From NCBI RefSeq assembly GCF_016598775.1, contig NZ_CP066802.1, positions 1 through 64,000 of the forward strand: 64,000 bases of DNA, read 5' to 3'. Position numbers and translations under genes: made by a program. Positions 19,187-28,806 of the stretch are shown here, in pieces (positions within the stretch are counted from its first letter, which is position 1; each line of letters begins with the position of its first letter). The notes beneath the pieces are model-generated. The model did not search any database. It was not told the DNA's origin and saw only the letters and a list, made by a program, of their open reading frames with translations. The stretch comes from Actinomyces weissii (GTDB lineage: Bacteria > Actinomycetota > Actinomycetes > Actinomycetales > Actinomycetaceae).

Positions 19187-21172
19187 TCACTCCGACTTCT
19201 TGGTGGCTTTCTGCGTGGGAGCCGGGGTGGGGGCGGCGGCCTTGCCCACCGAGATGCTCACCGGGGCGTTGCGCATGGCCTTCTGGCCGGGTTCCGGAGT
19301 CTGCGAGACGACCTTGCCGGCTTCCGCCGGGCTGTGGGCCTCCACCTCCGTCACCGTCACCTCACCCAGGCCAGCGGCCCGGAGGGCAGCAGTCGCCTGC
19401 GCCTGCGTCTGTCCCTTAACGTCCGGGACGTCCACCTGGTCCGCCACCCAGGCGGTGAGGGTGATCTGGTCCTTGCTGGCGTTCACGGCCGCGCCCTCCA
19501 GCGGGTCCACGGACTTGACCGTGTCCACCTGCGCAGGGTCAGTGGTCTTCTCCGTGACGATCTTGTAGCTGAGCCCTGCTGCCCGCAGCGCCTCCTCCGC
19601 CTCGGAGAGCTTGAGACCCACCACCGTGGGAACCGTGACCTTACCGGAGGCCACCACCAGGGAGATCGTGGCGCCCCGCTTGACGGAGGTACCCGCCACC
19701 GGCGTCGTGCGGATGACCTCACCGGCGTCGAAGCCGGCCGCGTCCTCCGTGGTCACGTCACCGACCACCAGGCCTGCGGCCTGCAGGAGCGAACGTGCCT
19801 CAGACTGGCTCTTGCCCTTGACGTCCGGCACCGCGGCCATGGCCGAGCCGGAGGAGAAGTGCACCGTGACAGTCTCACCCAGCACCATGTTCGTGCCGAC
19901 CCCCGGCTCGGTGGACACAACCAGGCCCGCGGCCACCGTGTCGGAGGCCACGTCCTCGCCCCGCTTGAAGACCAGGCCCGCGGCCTCCACCGCTGCCTTG
20001 GCCTCGGCCTCGCTCTGGCCCGTGATATCCGGCACCGGGGCGGCTGTGGCTACCTGGGTGGGACGCTCGGAGGGCTCGCGGCCACCAATGGCCCCGGAGG
20101 CGTACAGGCCACCCAGCATCACGGCCAGCAGGACTAGCACACCCACCAGCCACCACACCCAGGTGTTTGAGCGCTGAGCCTCCTCCTCGCTGTCCTCAGA
20201 GGTGGGTGCCGACGGCGGGGCCGGTGCCGGGGAGGTGCCCACCGGCTGACGCTGCACCGGGATGAAGGCGGTGGCCTGGCTCCAGGAGTCCACGGCCGGG
20301 GCCATCACGGCCAGCCCCTGCGAGGCCGCCAGCAGGTCCGAGCGCATGTGCGCAGAGTCCTGGTAGCGGTCGTCACGGGCCTTGGCCAGGGCCTTGAGCA
20401 CCACCCGGTCCAGGGACTCGGGCACGTCCGCAGCCAGGCTGGAGGGGGGCTTGGGCAGCTCACGCACGTGCTGGTAGGCGATTGCCACCGCCGAGTCTCC
20501 CTGGAAGGGGGTCTGCCCGGTCAGCAGCTCGTAGAGCAGGCAGCCGGTGGAGTACAGGTCGGAGCGGGCGTCCACCAGCTCCCCCCGAGCCTGCTCCGGG
20601 GACAGGTACTGGGCGGTGCCCACCACGGAGTGCGTCTGGGTGACGGTGGCCGCGGAGTCCTCCACCGCCCGGGCGATGCCGAAGTCCATGACCTTCACGT
20701 CACCGGTGGAGGTCAGCATGATGTTGCCGGGCTTGATGTCCCGGTGCACGATGCCCGCCCGGTGGGAGTACTCCAGGGCGTTGAGCACGCCGACGGTGAT
20801 CTCCACGGCCTCGTCGATGGGGACGGCCTCGCCCTCCGCGAGCAGCTCACGTACCGTGTGCCCCTCCACGTACTCCATGACGATGTAGGGCACGTTGCGC
20901 ACCTTGCCGTCGGACTGGGTCATGGGCTCCTCACCGGAGTCGTAGACCGCCACGATGGAGGGGTGGTTCAGGCCGGCCGCGGACTGCGCCTCCCGGCGGA
21001 AGCGCGCCTGGAAGGTCTCGTCGTCGGCGATGTCGGCGCGCAGCAGCTTGACCGCGATCGTGCGGGACAGCCGAGTGTCATAGCCGAGGTGGACCTCAGC
21101 CATGCCGCCGCGACCGACCAGGTCACGGACCTCGTAGCGTCCCGCCAGCACGCGGGGGAAATGCTCTGTCAC
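19187..21172 (-). CDS. pknB: Ser/Thr protein kinase PknB with four PASTA domains
   Basis: This membrane kinase senses muropeptides or lipid II and controls wall growth and division. The 661-residue product begins YEVRDLVGRGGMAEVHLG with ATP-binding Lys42, catalytic HRDIKPGN and DFG motifs in a Hanks-type kinase domain (12-275). One membrane segment (about 338-360) follows, then four consecutive PASTA repeats to residue 645 and a Lys/Thr-rich tail. It is the last gene of the minus-strand operon and overlaps pknA by 4 bp. Confidence 0.96.
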   Translation of the reverse strand: MTEHFPRVLAGRYEVRDLVGRGGMAEVHLGYDTRLSRTIAVKLLRADIADDETFQARFRREAQSAAGLNHPSIVAVYDSGEEPMTQSDGKVRNVPYIVMEYVEGHTVRELLAEGEAVPIDEAVEITVGVLNALEYSHRAGIVHRDIKPGNIMLTSTGDVKVMDFGIARAVEDSAATVTQTHSVVGTAQYLSPEQARGELVDARSDLYSTGCLLYELLTGQTPFQGDSAVAIAYQHVRELPKPPSSLAADVPESLDRVVLKALAKARDDRYQDSAHMRSDLLAASQGLAVMAPAVDSWSQATAFIPVQRQPVGTSPAPAPPSAPTSEDSEEEAQRSNTWVWWLVGVLVLLAVMLGGLYASGAIGGREPSERPTQVATAAPVPDITGQSEAEAKAAVEAAGLVFKRGEDVASDTVAAGLVVSTEPGVGTNMVLGETVTVHFSSGSAMAAVPDVKGKSQSEARSLLQAAGLVVGDVTTEDAAGFDAGEVIRTTPVAGTSVKRGATISLVVASGKVTVPTVVGLKLSEAEEALRAAGLSYKIVTEKTTDPAQVDTVKSVDPLEGAAVNASKDQITLTAWVADQVDVPDVKGQTQAQATAALRAAGLGEVTVTEVEAHSPAEAGKVVSQTPEPGQKAMRNAPVSISVGKAAAPTPAPTQKATKKSE

Positions 21173-22518
21173 TGTGCCTCCTTGTCGGGAATGACTGACA
21201 CGGCCCTTGAAGGCGCAGTGCCAGAGGCTGCGGTGCTCCCGGCGCCGGACAGCAGCGTGCCCAGCAGCGCGAGAACCACAACGAGTACTAAGAGTGTGAC
21301 CAGCCGCAGCGTATACACAAGCAGCAGCTCGCTGCGGCCGTGGCGCCGGGCGGGGGCACCGTCCACCAGGGCGGGTGCCAGCTGTAGCGGGGCCGCGCCA
21401 GCCAGGGCCGGTGCGCTGACCCGGCGGCGCGTCCTGCCTCTACCGGCGGGGCTGGCTGAGCCCGCCCGGTCTGCTGTGGCACGGCTGGGCGCCCTGCGGT
21501 CCACCGCCAAGGGCTGCTCCGATCCGCTGCCACCTGCACTGCCGCTAACACTGCTACGGCTTGCAGGGCTGGCGGTCAGGCTGCTGCGGGCAGCACCGAC
21601 GGCGGGGCCGGCGCCGGAGGCGGTGGCAGCCCCTTCCGGACTGGTGGTCTGGGTACCCGGCCACCTGATCCCCTGCTGAGGGTCCCAGTCCTCCTGGGGC
21701 AGACGGATCACGATCCGGTCCAGCCGCCGGGCCAGCTCCCGGGCGGACAGAGGACGTTCCGTGGGCCGCTTGGCCAGCAGCTCCATAACCACCTGACGCA
21801 CCGCGGCCGGCACGGTCTCCGGCAGCGGCGGGACCGGGGAGTTGACGTGCTGGTAGGCGATATCCACCTGCGAGGCCCCCACGAAGGGCCGGTTCCCGGT
21901 CAGCGCCTCATAGGCGATGATCCCCAGGGAGTAAAGGTCCCCGGCAGGGGTGGCCAGGTTGCCTGTGGCCTGCTCCGGGGCCAGGTACTGGGCGGTGCCC
22001 ATGACCATGCCCGCGGCCGTCATCGGTAGCTGGTTCGTGCCGGTGGAGATGCCGAAGTCGCTGAGCTTGGCCAGTCCCTCCCGGGTAATGAGGATGTTTG
22101 AGGGCTTAACGTCCCGGTGTACCACACCGGCATCGTGCACTACCTGGAGCGCCCTGGCCACCTGAGCCAGGATGGTGAGGATCTCCTCGGGCGGCATGGT
22201 GCCCCGCTCCGCCAGGATGTCGGACAGGGGCCGCCCCTGGACGAGCTCCATCACGATCCAGCCGGTCCCCTGGCGCTCCCCGGCGTCCAGCACCACCGCC
22301 AGGTTCGGGTGCCTCAGCCCGGAGGCGTTCTTGGCCTCCGCGCGCAGCCGGGACAGGAAGATCTCGTCGCCCTGCAGCTCGGGGCGCAGGATCTTCACGG
22401 CCACAGCCCGCCCGGAGCGCAGGTCCGTGGCCCGCCAGACCTCACCCATGCCCCCCAGGGCGATGCGCTCAGCGAGCTCGTAGCGGCCCTGTATCTCTAA
22501 CCCGGTGCGTGGCCTCAC
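21169..22518 (-). CDS. pknA: Ser/Thr protein kinase, PknA-like
   Basis: This second Hanks-type kinase has ATP-binding Lys42 (AVAVKILRPE), HRDVKPSN and DFG in a domain spanning about 12-275. A long Ser/Ala/Arg-rich linker and a single C-terminal membrane helix (about 395-425) follow, with a short extracellular tail and no PASTA domain. It overlaps pbpA and pknB by 4 bp at each end. By position it corresponds to PknA, which in mycobacteria phosphorylates division and wall-synthesis proteins. Confidence 0.92.
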   Translation of the reverse strand: MRPRTGLEIQGRYELAERIALGGMGEVWRATDLRSGRAVAVKILRPELQGDEIFLSRLRAEAKNASGLRHPNLAVVLDAGERQGTGWIVMELVQGRPLSDILAERGTMPPEEILTILAQVARALQVVHDAGVVHRDVKPSNILITREGLAKLSDFGISTGTNQLPMTAAGMVMGTAQYLAPEQATGNLATPAGDLYSLGIIAYEALTGNRPFVGASQVDIAYQHVNSPVPPLPETVPAAVRQVVMELLAKRPTERPLSARELARRLDRIVIRLPQEDWDPQQGIRWPGTQTTSPEGAATASGAGPAVGAARSSLTASPASRSSVSGSAGGSGSEQPLAVDRRAPSRATADRAGSASPAGRGRTRRRVSAPALAGAAPLQLAPALVDGAPARRHGRSELLLVYTLRLVTLLVLVVVLALLGTLLSGAGSTAASGTAPSRAVSVIPDKEAQ

Positions 22519-24053
22519 TGGTCCACCGCCGCGTCGATCACCTGGGCGGCGATGGGGCCGGCCAGGCTCCCACCGGTGCCGCCAAAGGTCTGCTGCCCGG
22601 AGTCCAGCACCACCGCCACCGCGATAGTGGGCTTGGCGATGTCGGTACCGGCAAAGCCGATGAACCAGGTGGTGGGGCCCTCCCCGTCCTGCTGGCTGTC
22701 GTTCTCCGCCGTGCCGGTCTTGCCAGCGACCGTGACCCCCGCGACCTGCGCCGTCGTCCCGGTGCCGGAGCCCACCACCTGCTGCATCATGGTGGACAGG
22801 GACTGGGCCTGCTCCGGGGTGATCGGGGTGCGCAGCACCTGCGGCTTGGTCTGCTCCACCGTGTTGAGGCTGTGGTCCAGCACCCGGCGGATCAGGTAGG
22901 GACGCATCTGCACGCCGTCATTGGCCACCGTGGCCGCGACCATCGCCATCATCAGGGGCGTGGCCGTGACCCCGCCCTGGCCGATGCCCGCCAGGGCGGT
23001 GCGTGCCAGGTCGTCGCCAGACGGGGTGTACACCGAGCCGGACACGTGCAGGGGCACGGAGAGCTGGGAGTTGAAGCCCCAGGCCTCCGCCTCTGCACGC
23101 AGCTCCTGCTCACCCACGTCTAAGGCCAGCTGGGCGAAGGGGGTGTTACAGGACTGGGCGAAGGCGTAGGTGAAGGACACTGTGCCGTCCCCACAGGACT
23201 CGCCTGCGTAGTTGGTCATGCGGTGGCTGGAGCCCGGCAGGGTGAAGGTGTCTGGCGCCGCCACCTGGCTGTCCGGCTTGACCTTCCCGGTGCGCAGCCC
23301 GGCGGAGGCGGTCAGCACCTTGAAGGTGGAGCCAGGGGCGTACTGGCCGTTCAGGGCGCGGTTCACCAAGGGGGCCCCGGACATGGAGGACAGGCTGGCG
23401 GAGGCGTCCAAGGCGGTGGCGGCGTCCAGGCTGGACAGGGGGCCGGGGTCGAATGAGGGGGTGGAGACCAGGGCCAGGATCTCGCCGCTGCGGGGGTCCA
23501 GGGCCACCACCGAGCCAGCCCGCTGCCCCAGCGCCTCCTGCGCGGCCTGCTGGATCCTGGGGTCGATGGTGGTCTCCACCGAGCCGCCGTGACGGTTCTG
23601 GTTGCGGAGCGCGTTGCGCAGGCGGGACCACCACAGGGAGCCGTCAAAGCCTGCCAGCACCGCGTTCTCGGTCTGCTCCAGGCCCGTGCTGGCCTGCTGG
23701 GTCATGGAGATGTAGCCGGTGACGTGGGCGTACAGGGGGCCGTTGGAGTAGCTGCGCGCGTAGTAGCCGTTGTCCAGCTTGGAGGAGCTGGCCAGGGTGA
23801 CGGTGGCGCCGTCGGCCCCCCGCGCCACGATAGAGCCGCGGGGCTGGGTGTAGCGCTCCAGGACGATACGGCGGTTGCGGGGGTCCTGCCACAGGTTGGC
23901 CTGCTCACCCAGGGCATCGGGGGAACCAGCCTCCCAGACGGCGGGGCGGGCGAAGAACTGCACCGAGGTCAGGCCCACGCACAGGGACACGAAGATCACG
24001 GTGACCAGGAGCTGTACCCGGCGCACAGCCTTGTCCAGGGCGGACACGCTCAT
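22515..24053 (-). CDS. pbpA: Class B penicillin-binding protein PbpA
   Basis: A transpeptidase that crosslinks peptidoglycan, paired with the SEDS protein RodA/FtsW. The 512-residue product has one N-terminal membrane helix (about 14-35), a dimerisation-type domain, and a transpeptidase domain with Ser242-Lys245 (GSTFK), Ser301-x-Asn303 (SCN) and KTGTAEN near residue 455. It lies between rodA and pknA with 4-bp overlaps on both sides, the canonical actinobacterial order. Confidence 0.95.
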   Translation of the reverse strand: MSVSALDKAVRRVQLLVTVIFVSLCVGLTSVQFFARPAVWEAGSPDALGEQANLWQDPRNRRIVLERYTQPRGSIVARGADGATVTLASSSKLDNGYYARSYSNGPLYAHVTGYISMTQQASTGLEQTENAVLAGFDGSLWWSRLRNALRNQNRHGGSVETTIDPRIQQAAQEALGQRAGSVVALDPRSGEILALVSTPSFDPGPLSSLDAATALDASASLSSMSGAPLVNRALNGQYAPGSTFKVLTASAGLRTGKVKPDSQVAAPDTFTLPGSSHRMTNYAGESCGDGTVSFTYAFAQSCNTPFAQLALDVGEQELRAEAEAWGFNSQLSVPLHVSGSVYTPSGDDLARTALAGIGQGGVTATPLMMAMVAATVANDGVQMRPYLIRRVLDHSLNTVEQTKPQVLRTPITPEQAQSLSTMMQQVVGSGTGTTAQVAGVTVAGKTGTAENDSQQDGEGPTTWFIGFAGTDIAKPTIAVAVVLDSGQQTFGGTGGSLAGPIAAQVIDAAVDQ

Positions 24054-25531
24054 GGCCGCACCTCCTGACCGGCGGGCAGCACCACCGCGTTGCGGCTGAT
24101 CGGGCTGTCCTCCGTGCCCGGCTGCATGGCGGTGTGGGACAGGCGCAGCAGCAGCGCCAGGATGATCCAGGTGGACAGCACGGAGGAGCCGCCGTTGGAC
24201 AGCAAGGGGGTGGTCAGCCCGGTCAGCGGCAGCAGCCGGGTCAGGGCCCCCACCATCACGAAGACCTGCAGCGCCAGGGAGAAGGACAGGCCGGTGGCCA
24301 GCAGCTTGCCGAAGTTGTCCCGCGCGACCAGGGCGGTGCGCAGCCCCACCATCACGATCACGGCGTACAGCAGGATGATCACGATCGTGCCGGTCAGGCC
24401 TAGTTCTTCACCGAAGGCTGCCAGGATGAAGTCGGTCTGCACCTCCGGGATCAGGTCCGGGTCCCCCTGCCCCCAGCCGGTGCCGAAGGTCCCACCCCAG
24501 GCCAGGGCAAAGAGTCCCTGCACCAGCTGGTAGGAGGTGCCGTCGGCGTACTCCGGCTCCATGGCGTGCAGCCAGGAGGTGAAGCGGGAGGCGATCTGGC
24601 TGGTGGTCAGGTAGCCGATCCAGCCCATGGGCACGGTCAGCACGGCCGCCAGGAAGGCCCACATGAAGGTGCCCGTGGACACGCACAGCGTCACCACGAA
24701 CATGCCGAAGAACATGACCGACATCCCCCAGTCGTTCTGGGCCACCAGGAAGGCGGTGGCCAGGGCCCACACGATCATCAGGGGCACCAGGTCCCGGGAC
24801 TTGGGTACGCGCCAGCCGAAGGGCAGCGGCACGGGGCCGATCTTGCGGCGCCCGGCCTGGGCCAGGTTCGCGCCGCGCGTCTTGAGGTAGTAGGCGAAGA
24901 AGACCGCCAGGAGGATCTTGGCCAGCTCGGAGGGCTGGAAGCTGAAGCCCGCGATGCTCACCCATATGCGGGCGCCGTTGACCGACTGGCCGATACCTGG
25001 CACGAAGGGCAGCAGCAGCAGCGGGACCGACAGGACGCCAGCCGCCTGCGCGGGGGTAACCGGTAGGGGCCGGGGGGCGACTCCGTCCTGAGCCCGCTCC
25101 CAGAAGCGGGGGATCCCCCGCTCCAGACGGCGGGTGTCCTTGAGCAGCCCGAGCACGAGCACCATGAGCACCACGCCGATAGCCATGTGCAGGACCGGGC
25201 CGTTGCCCATGACCGGCCGGTCCTGGCTGAGGAAGGCGAAGTCCAGGCGGCGCAGCATGGCCACCCCCAGGCCGTTTAGCGCGGTAGCCGCAGGCAGCAG
25301 CAGGGGGTTGGCGTGGGGCGCCAGGAAGCGGACAGCCAGGTGGGCGCCCAGCGGCAGCAGCACCAGGGCCACCACCTGCGGGGTGATGGCCCCCCAGGTC
25401 GCGTCATCGCGGCCCGCGACGGTGAGCACCAGCCCGAGCACACCCACCAGCACGGCCACCACCAGGAGCTTGGCCTCGGTGCGGCGGCGGCTGTCCGGCG
25501 AGATCACCCCAGGGCCTGGGACGACAGACAT
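24050..25531 (-). CDS. rodA: SEDS-family peptidoglycan polymerase RodA/FtsW
   Basis: This multi-pass membrane glycosyltransferase polymerises lipid II. The 493-residue product has about 10-12 membrane helices and SEDS motifs: FQPSELAKI, VAQNDWGMSVMFF and ELGLTGTIVII. The ATG at 25531 (MSVVPGPG) is chosen over the longer frame because it sits at the end of pstP, separated by one base from its stop, and the extension would lie wholly inside pstP. It pairs functionally with pbpA, which it overlaps by 4 bp. Confidence 0.95.
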   Translation of the reverse strand: MSVVPGPGVISPDSRRRTEAKLLVVAVLVGVLGLVLTVAGRDDATWGAITPQVVALVLLPLGAHLAVRFLAPHANPLLLPAATALNGLGVAMLRRLDFAFLSQDRPVMGNGPVLHMAIGVVLMVLVLGLLKDTRRLERGIPRFWERAQDGVAPRPLPVTPAQAAGVLSVPLLLLPFVPGIGQSVNGARIWVSIAGFSFQPSELAKILLAVFFAYYLKTRGANLAQAGRRKIGPVPLPFGWRVPKSRDLVPLMIVWALATAFLVAQNDWGMSVMFFGMFVVTLCVSTGTFMWAFLAAVLTVPMGWIGYLTTSQIASRFTSWLHAMEPEYADGTSYQLVQGLFALAWGGTFGTGWGQGDPDLIPEVQTDFILAAFGEELGLTGTIVIILLYAVIVMVGLRTALVARDNFGKLLATGLSFSLALQVFVMVGALTRLLPLTGLTTPLLSNGGSSVLSTWIILALLLRLSHTAMQPGTEDSPISRNAVVLPAGQEVRP

Positions 25532-25532
25532 C

Positions 25533-26963
25533 TCAGGCTCCCGCTGGCGGCGTCGAGCTGGAGGGCGCAGGTTCAGGGGCTGCGGCGGAGGGTGCCGGGG
25601 TGGCCGGAGCCAGGGTGGCGGGGGAGGTGGGCTCGGAGGCTCCGGGCAGCACGGCGTCAGCCCGGCGGTTGCGCACGGTCTCCTCCACGTACTTGCGGGC
25701 TGCCTCCAGGCTGGGCTCGCTGACGGTCTGCTGCAGGCGGTTGCGCATCTCCTCGTCCAGGGCGGAGACGGCGGGGTCCTGCGGGCCGTCATAGGTCTGC
25801 ACCACGCGGGACAGGTCCAGGGGCCCCACGGAGCGGTTGACCCCCTGGTAGATGACCACGCGGTCGTTCAGGGCGGCCACGTAGTACTGGGTCTGGGTCC
25901 ACTGGTAGGCCAGCAGCCCCGCTACCAACAGGGTGACCACCAGCAGCAGGGTGCCCAGCACCGTGTTGCGGCGGGAGCGTCTGCGGGCCAGGGCGTGCAG
26001 CTCGGCAGCCTCCTTGAGCGCCAGCTCCTCCTGCTGGGCCAGGCGCTCGTTGGAGCCGGGCACCTGTCCGCTGGCCTGGGCTACCAGGGCGGCGGCCTTG
26101 GCGGCCGGGGAGGTGGCCTCGGCGCTGGTGGGCAGCCGCATGGTGCTGATCCTGCTGCCGTCCAGCAGGGCCTCGTTGCGGGAGCGGATGGCGGCGGCGG
26201 AGCCCACCACCTGCGGGGCGGGGGCGTCCAGGGGGTCGCCCTCGACGACGTCGAAGACCACCGCGGTCACGTTGTCCGGGCCGCCTGCGCGCAGGGCCAG
26301 GTCGATCAGCTTGTCGGCGGCCTCACCGGGGTCCTCGGTGCCGGTGAGCACCTCCTGCAGGGTCTCGGCGGTCACCGGGCCGCACAGGCCGTCAGAGCAC
26401 AGCAGCCAGCGGTCGCCGGGCAGGGCCTCGCGGATCGACTCATCCAGCTGCACCTCACCCTCGGTGTCGCCGAGCACCCGCAGCAGCACGGAGCGCTGGG
26501 GGTGGCGGCGGGCCTGCTCGCGGGTGAGGCGGCCCGTCTCCACCAGGTACTCCACGAAGGTGTGGTCGGTGGTCACCTGGGCCAGCACCCCGCCCCGTAC
26601 CAGGTAGGCGCGCGAGTCGCCCACGTGCACCATGGCCAGCTTGTTGCCGCTGCGCATGATGGCGATGCAGGTGGTGCCCAGCCCCGACAGGTCCGGGTTC
26701 TCCGAGGAGCGGGAGATCAGGTCGGCGTGGGCCTCCTGCACGCAGTGGCGCAGCAGGTCCAGCATCTCGTCGGCGCGGTAGATGTCAGAGTCCAGGTGGG
26801 CCAGGTGCTCGATGGCGACGGCGGAGGCGATGTCCCCACCCGCGGGCCCGCCCATGCCGTCGCACAGCAGGGCCAGGTGGGGGCCGGCGTAGCCAGAATC
26901 CTGGTTGGACTGGCGCACCAGGCCGACGTCGGAGCGCGCTGCGAAGCGCAGGTAGATGGTCAT
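25533..26963 (-). CDS. pstP: PP2C-type Ser/Thr phosphatase PstP
   Basis: This metal-dependent phosphatase reverses PknA/PknB phosphorylation. The 476-residue product begins MTIYLRFAARSDVGLVRQSN and has PP2C metal-binding motifs LLCDGMGGPAGGD, LLCSDGLCGPV and GGPDNVTAVV in residues 1-240. A linker, one membrane helix (about 330-352) and an extracellular Pro/Ala/Thr-rich tail follow. The ATG at 26963 shares one base with the fhaB stop and has GGAG upstream. Confidence 0.94.
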   Translation of the reverse strand: MTIYLRFAARSDVGLVRQSNQDSGYAGPHLALLCDGMGGPAGGDIASAVAIEHLAHLDSDIYRADEMLDLLRHCVQEAHADLISRSSENPDLSGLGTTCIAIMRSGNKLAMVHVGDSRAYLVRGGVLAQVTTDHTFVEYLVETGRLTREQARRHPQRSVLLRVLGDTEGEVQLDESIREALPGDRWLLCSDGLCGPVTAETLQEVLTGTEDPGEAADKLIDLALRAGGPDNVTAVVFDVVEGDPLDAPAPQVVGSAAAIRSRNEALLDGSRISTMRLPTSAEATSPAAKAAALVAQASGQVPGSNERLAQQEELALKEAAELHALARRRSRRNTVLGTLLLVVTLLVAGLLAYQWTQTQYYVAALNDRVVIYQGVNRSVGPLDLSRVVQTYDGPQDPAVSALDEEMRNRLQQTVSEPSLEAARKYVEETVRNRRADAVLPGASEPTSPATLAPATPAPSAAAPEPAPSSSTPPAGA

Positions 26964-27424
26964 CAGCGCAGCTCCAAGGTGGTCTTGCCAATGGAAACGG
27001 GTACGTGGAGGTCCAGGCGCACAGGCCGGTCGATGGCTCGGCCCTGCACGATCGTGCCGTTGGTGGAGCCCAGGTCCTCGACCCACCAGGAGCTCGCCTG
27101 CGGGTAGATCCGGGCGTGGTGGGAGGAGGTGTAGTTGTCGTCCAGGACCAGGGTGTTGTCCACGGCGCGGCCGATGGTGATGGACACGGGGGACAGCGGC
27201 ATGGAGGTGCCTGCCAGACGGCCCTCGGAGATGTAGATGGTGGTGGCGCCCTTGCGGCGGCCCTGTCCGGCCACGCCGCGGGCGCCGGGGCGCCGGACTG
27301 GGGCGTGGGAGACGGAGGTGGCCTCCGCGGTACCCCGGGCGAGGGCACGCAGCATCAGGAATATCAGCAGCCACAGCAGGCCCAGGTAGGCGAAGCGCAG
27401 GGTGGAGAAGAGGAAGTCGCTCAC
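26963..27424 (-). CDS. fhaB: FHA-domain protein FhaB (FipA)
   Basis: A small membrane-anchored phosphothreonine-binding protein of the kinase operon; in mycobacteria FhaB/FipA links kinase signalling to FtsZ and FtsQ. The 153-residue product has an N-terminal helix (about 8-28), a basic linker and an FHA domain (65-150) with IGRAVDNTLVLDD, SSHHARI and DLGSTNGT. It overlaps the DUF3662-FHA gene upstream by 4 bp and pstP by one base. Confidence 0.92.
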   Translation of the reverse strand: MSDFLFSTLRFAYLGLLWLLIFLMLRALARGTAEATSVSHAPVRRPGARGVAGQGRRKGATTIYISEGRLAGTSMPLSPVSITIGRAVDNTLVLDDNYTSSHHARIYPQASSWWVEDLGSTNGTIVQGRAIDRPVRLDLHVPVSIGKTTLELR

Positions 27425-28122
27425 AGGCTGCCTCCTGCTCCCAGGGGCGCCTGGGTGACGGTGATCGAGGTGCCTTCGCCGATCATCACCAGGTCGCCCT
27501 GGCGCAGCAGCAGGGGCGACTTCTGGGCCAGGCGCCGGCCGTTCACGCGGGTGCCGTTGGTGGAGCCCAGGTCCTCGACCACCAGGCCCTGGGGCGTGGT
27601 GGTCAGGCGCAGGTGGCGGCTGGAGACGGCGGTGTCCGGCACCACGATATCGGCCCCGGTCCGGCGTCCGATGGTTACCGGCGTGAAGGGCAGGGCGTAG
27701 CGCTCGGCGCTGGTGGTGCCGTGGACGTGGACGGTGATGATGGCGCCGCGGTGCGGCTCCGTGAAGGTGGGGACGACCTCGAAGGCCCCGAAGATGGAGT
27801 GGATCTCAGAGTCCGGCACCAGGTCCACCGTCACGCGGGTGGTGGTCTGGTAGCCCTGCTCGGCGACGGCCTCCTGGGCGGCGCTGGCCAGCTCGGCGCG
27901 CATGGCGTCCAGGCCCCAGGACACGAATCGGGAGTAGTCGGCGGGCAGCAGGTGGACGGTGTAGGTATCAGGTACCAGGTACTTGCCTGAGGAGGTGCGC
28001 CGGGCCCCGGTGTCCATCAGCTCCTTGATACGTGTGAGGATCTCGATCGCCTCCACGTCCTTGCCGCGGGTGGGGGAGCCCGTGCTCGGACCAGGTTTCC
28101 TGCTGTTCCACAAGGGTGCCAT
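27421..28122 (-). CDS. DUF3662 and FHA-domain protein, FhaA paralogue 1
   Basis: The 233-residue product begins MAPLWNSRKPGPSTG. It has a DUF3662 region (about 20-120, with YLVPDTYTVHLLPADY) and a C-terminal FHA domain (about 143-225) with IGRRTGADIVV, SSRHLRL and DLGSTNGTRVNGRRL. The FHA motif implies phosphothreonine binding, as in FhaA, which in mycobacteria binds the lipid II flippase MviN. The ATG at 28122 is preferred over 28194 because AAGGAGG lies just upstream. A second DUF3662-FHA gene of identical length lies at 28807. Confidence 0.88.
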   Translation of the reverse strand: MAPLWNSRKPGPSTGSPTRGKDVEAIEILTRIKELMDTGARRTSSGKYLVPDTYTVHLLPADYSRFVSWGLDAMRAELASAAQEAVAEQGYQTTTRVTVDLVPDSEIHSIFGAFEVVPTFTEPHRGAIITVHVHGTTSAERYALPFTPVTIGRRTGADIVVPDTAVSSRHLRLTTTPQGLVVEDLGSTNGTRVNGRRLAQKSPLLLRQGDLVMIGEGTSITVTQAPLGAGGSL

Positions 28123-28370
28123 GTCCTTAGGCTCCTCCTTTCCGGGGGCGTTGTGCACGTGGGCGCATCGGCCTGGACCGACGGGCTTGCTCATCGTAGC
28201 GGGTGGGGCGCGTTGGAGTGGATAGCGGCAGGGCCTGGGGGCTGGGATATAGGTCCTGAAACGCGGGTAGTACTGCCTGGGGAGCGGTCGTGAGCGGTCT
28301 CACGTAGCAGAAGGGCCTTCTCAGTTGGACGAGGTGCAGGGAGGGCGTGCTATCGTCATCCTCGCTTCCA

Positions 28371-28457
28371 GCGCGAGTGGCGGAATTGGTAGACGCGCAC
28401 GGTTCAGGTCCGTGTGATCTAACGATCATGGGGGTTCGAGTCCCCCCTCGCGCACCA
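28371..28457 (+). tRNA. tRNA-Leu (CAG)
   Basis: A class II tRNA with acceptor GCGCGAG/CTCGCGC, anticodon CAG in the loop GTTCAGGTC, a long variable arm and T-loop GGGTTCGAGTCCC. CCA is encoded (28455-28457). It lies between the two DUF3662-FHA genes; a leucine tRNA next to fhaA is also seen in mycobacteria. Confidence 0.97.
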
Positions 28458-28461
28458 GCCG

Positions 28462-28491
28462 GGCCCGGTCGGTTCACCGACCGGGCCTTTT
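28462..28491 (+). terminator. Rho-independent terminator of tRNA-Leu
   Basis: GGCCCGGTCGG pairs with CCGACCGGGCC around a TTCA loop and is followed by TTTT, a textbook intrinsic terminator 4 bp after the tRNA. Confidence 0.9.
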
Positions 28492-28806
28492 GACTCCCTG
28501 GGCACGACGACGCGCCCCGGAAGCTGCCCCACAGGCAGGTACGGCAGCGTGGTAACGATTGCGTACCACCTGCGTCACAGGTGGCTGCTCGCCCCGGGCA
28601 GGCGCTCACCAGGGTGCACGGGGCTCGCCGTCCAGCAGGCTGCTTGCCTACGAGGGGCTGGTGGCCCCCGGTCCGGGTGCCCTCCCTGGCTGGTCCGGTA
28701 CGGGCCCCGCCGGGAGCCGTTCCTCGGCTACGGGGAGGCTGTCTGGCAGCTGTCAGCGGGCTCAGCGGGCCGCAACGCAGGCTCCCCCAGGGCGGGCGCG
28801 TAAGCC
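28492..28806. other. Intergenic region, no gene seen
   Basis: This 315-bp stretch lies between the tRNA-Leu terminator and the 3' end of fhaA. It contains a small hairpin (CCACCTG-CGTCA-CAGGTGG near 28565) and no supported gene; the open frames lack ribosome-binding sites and family features. Confidence 0.5.
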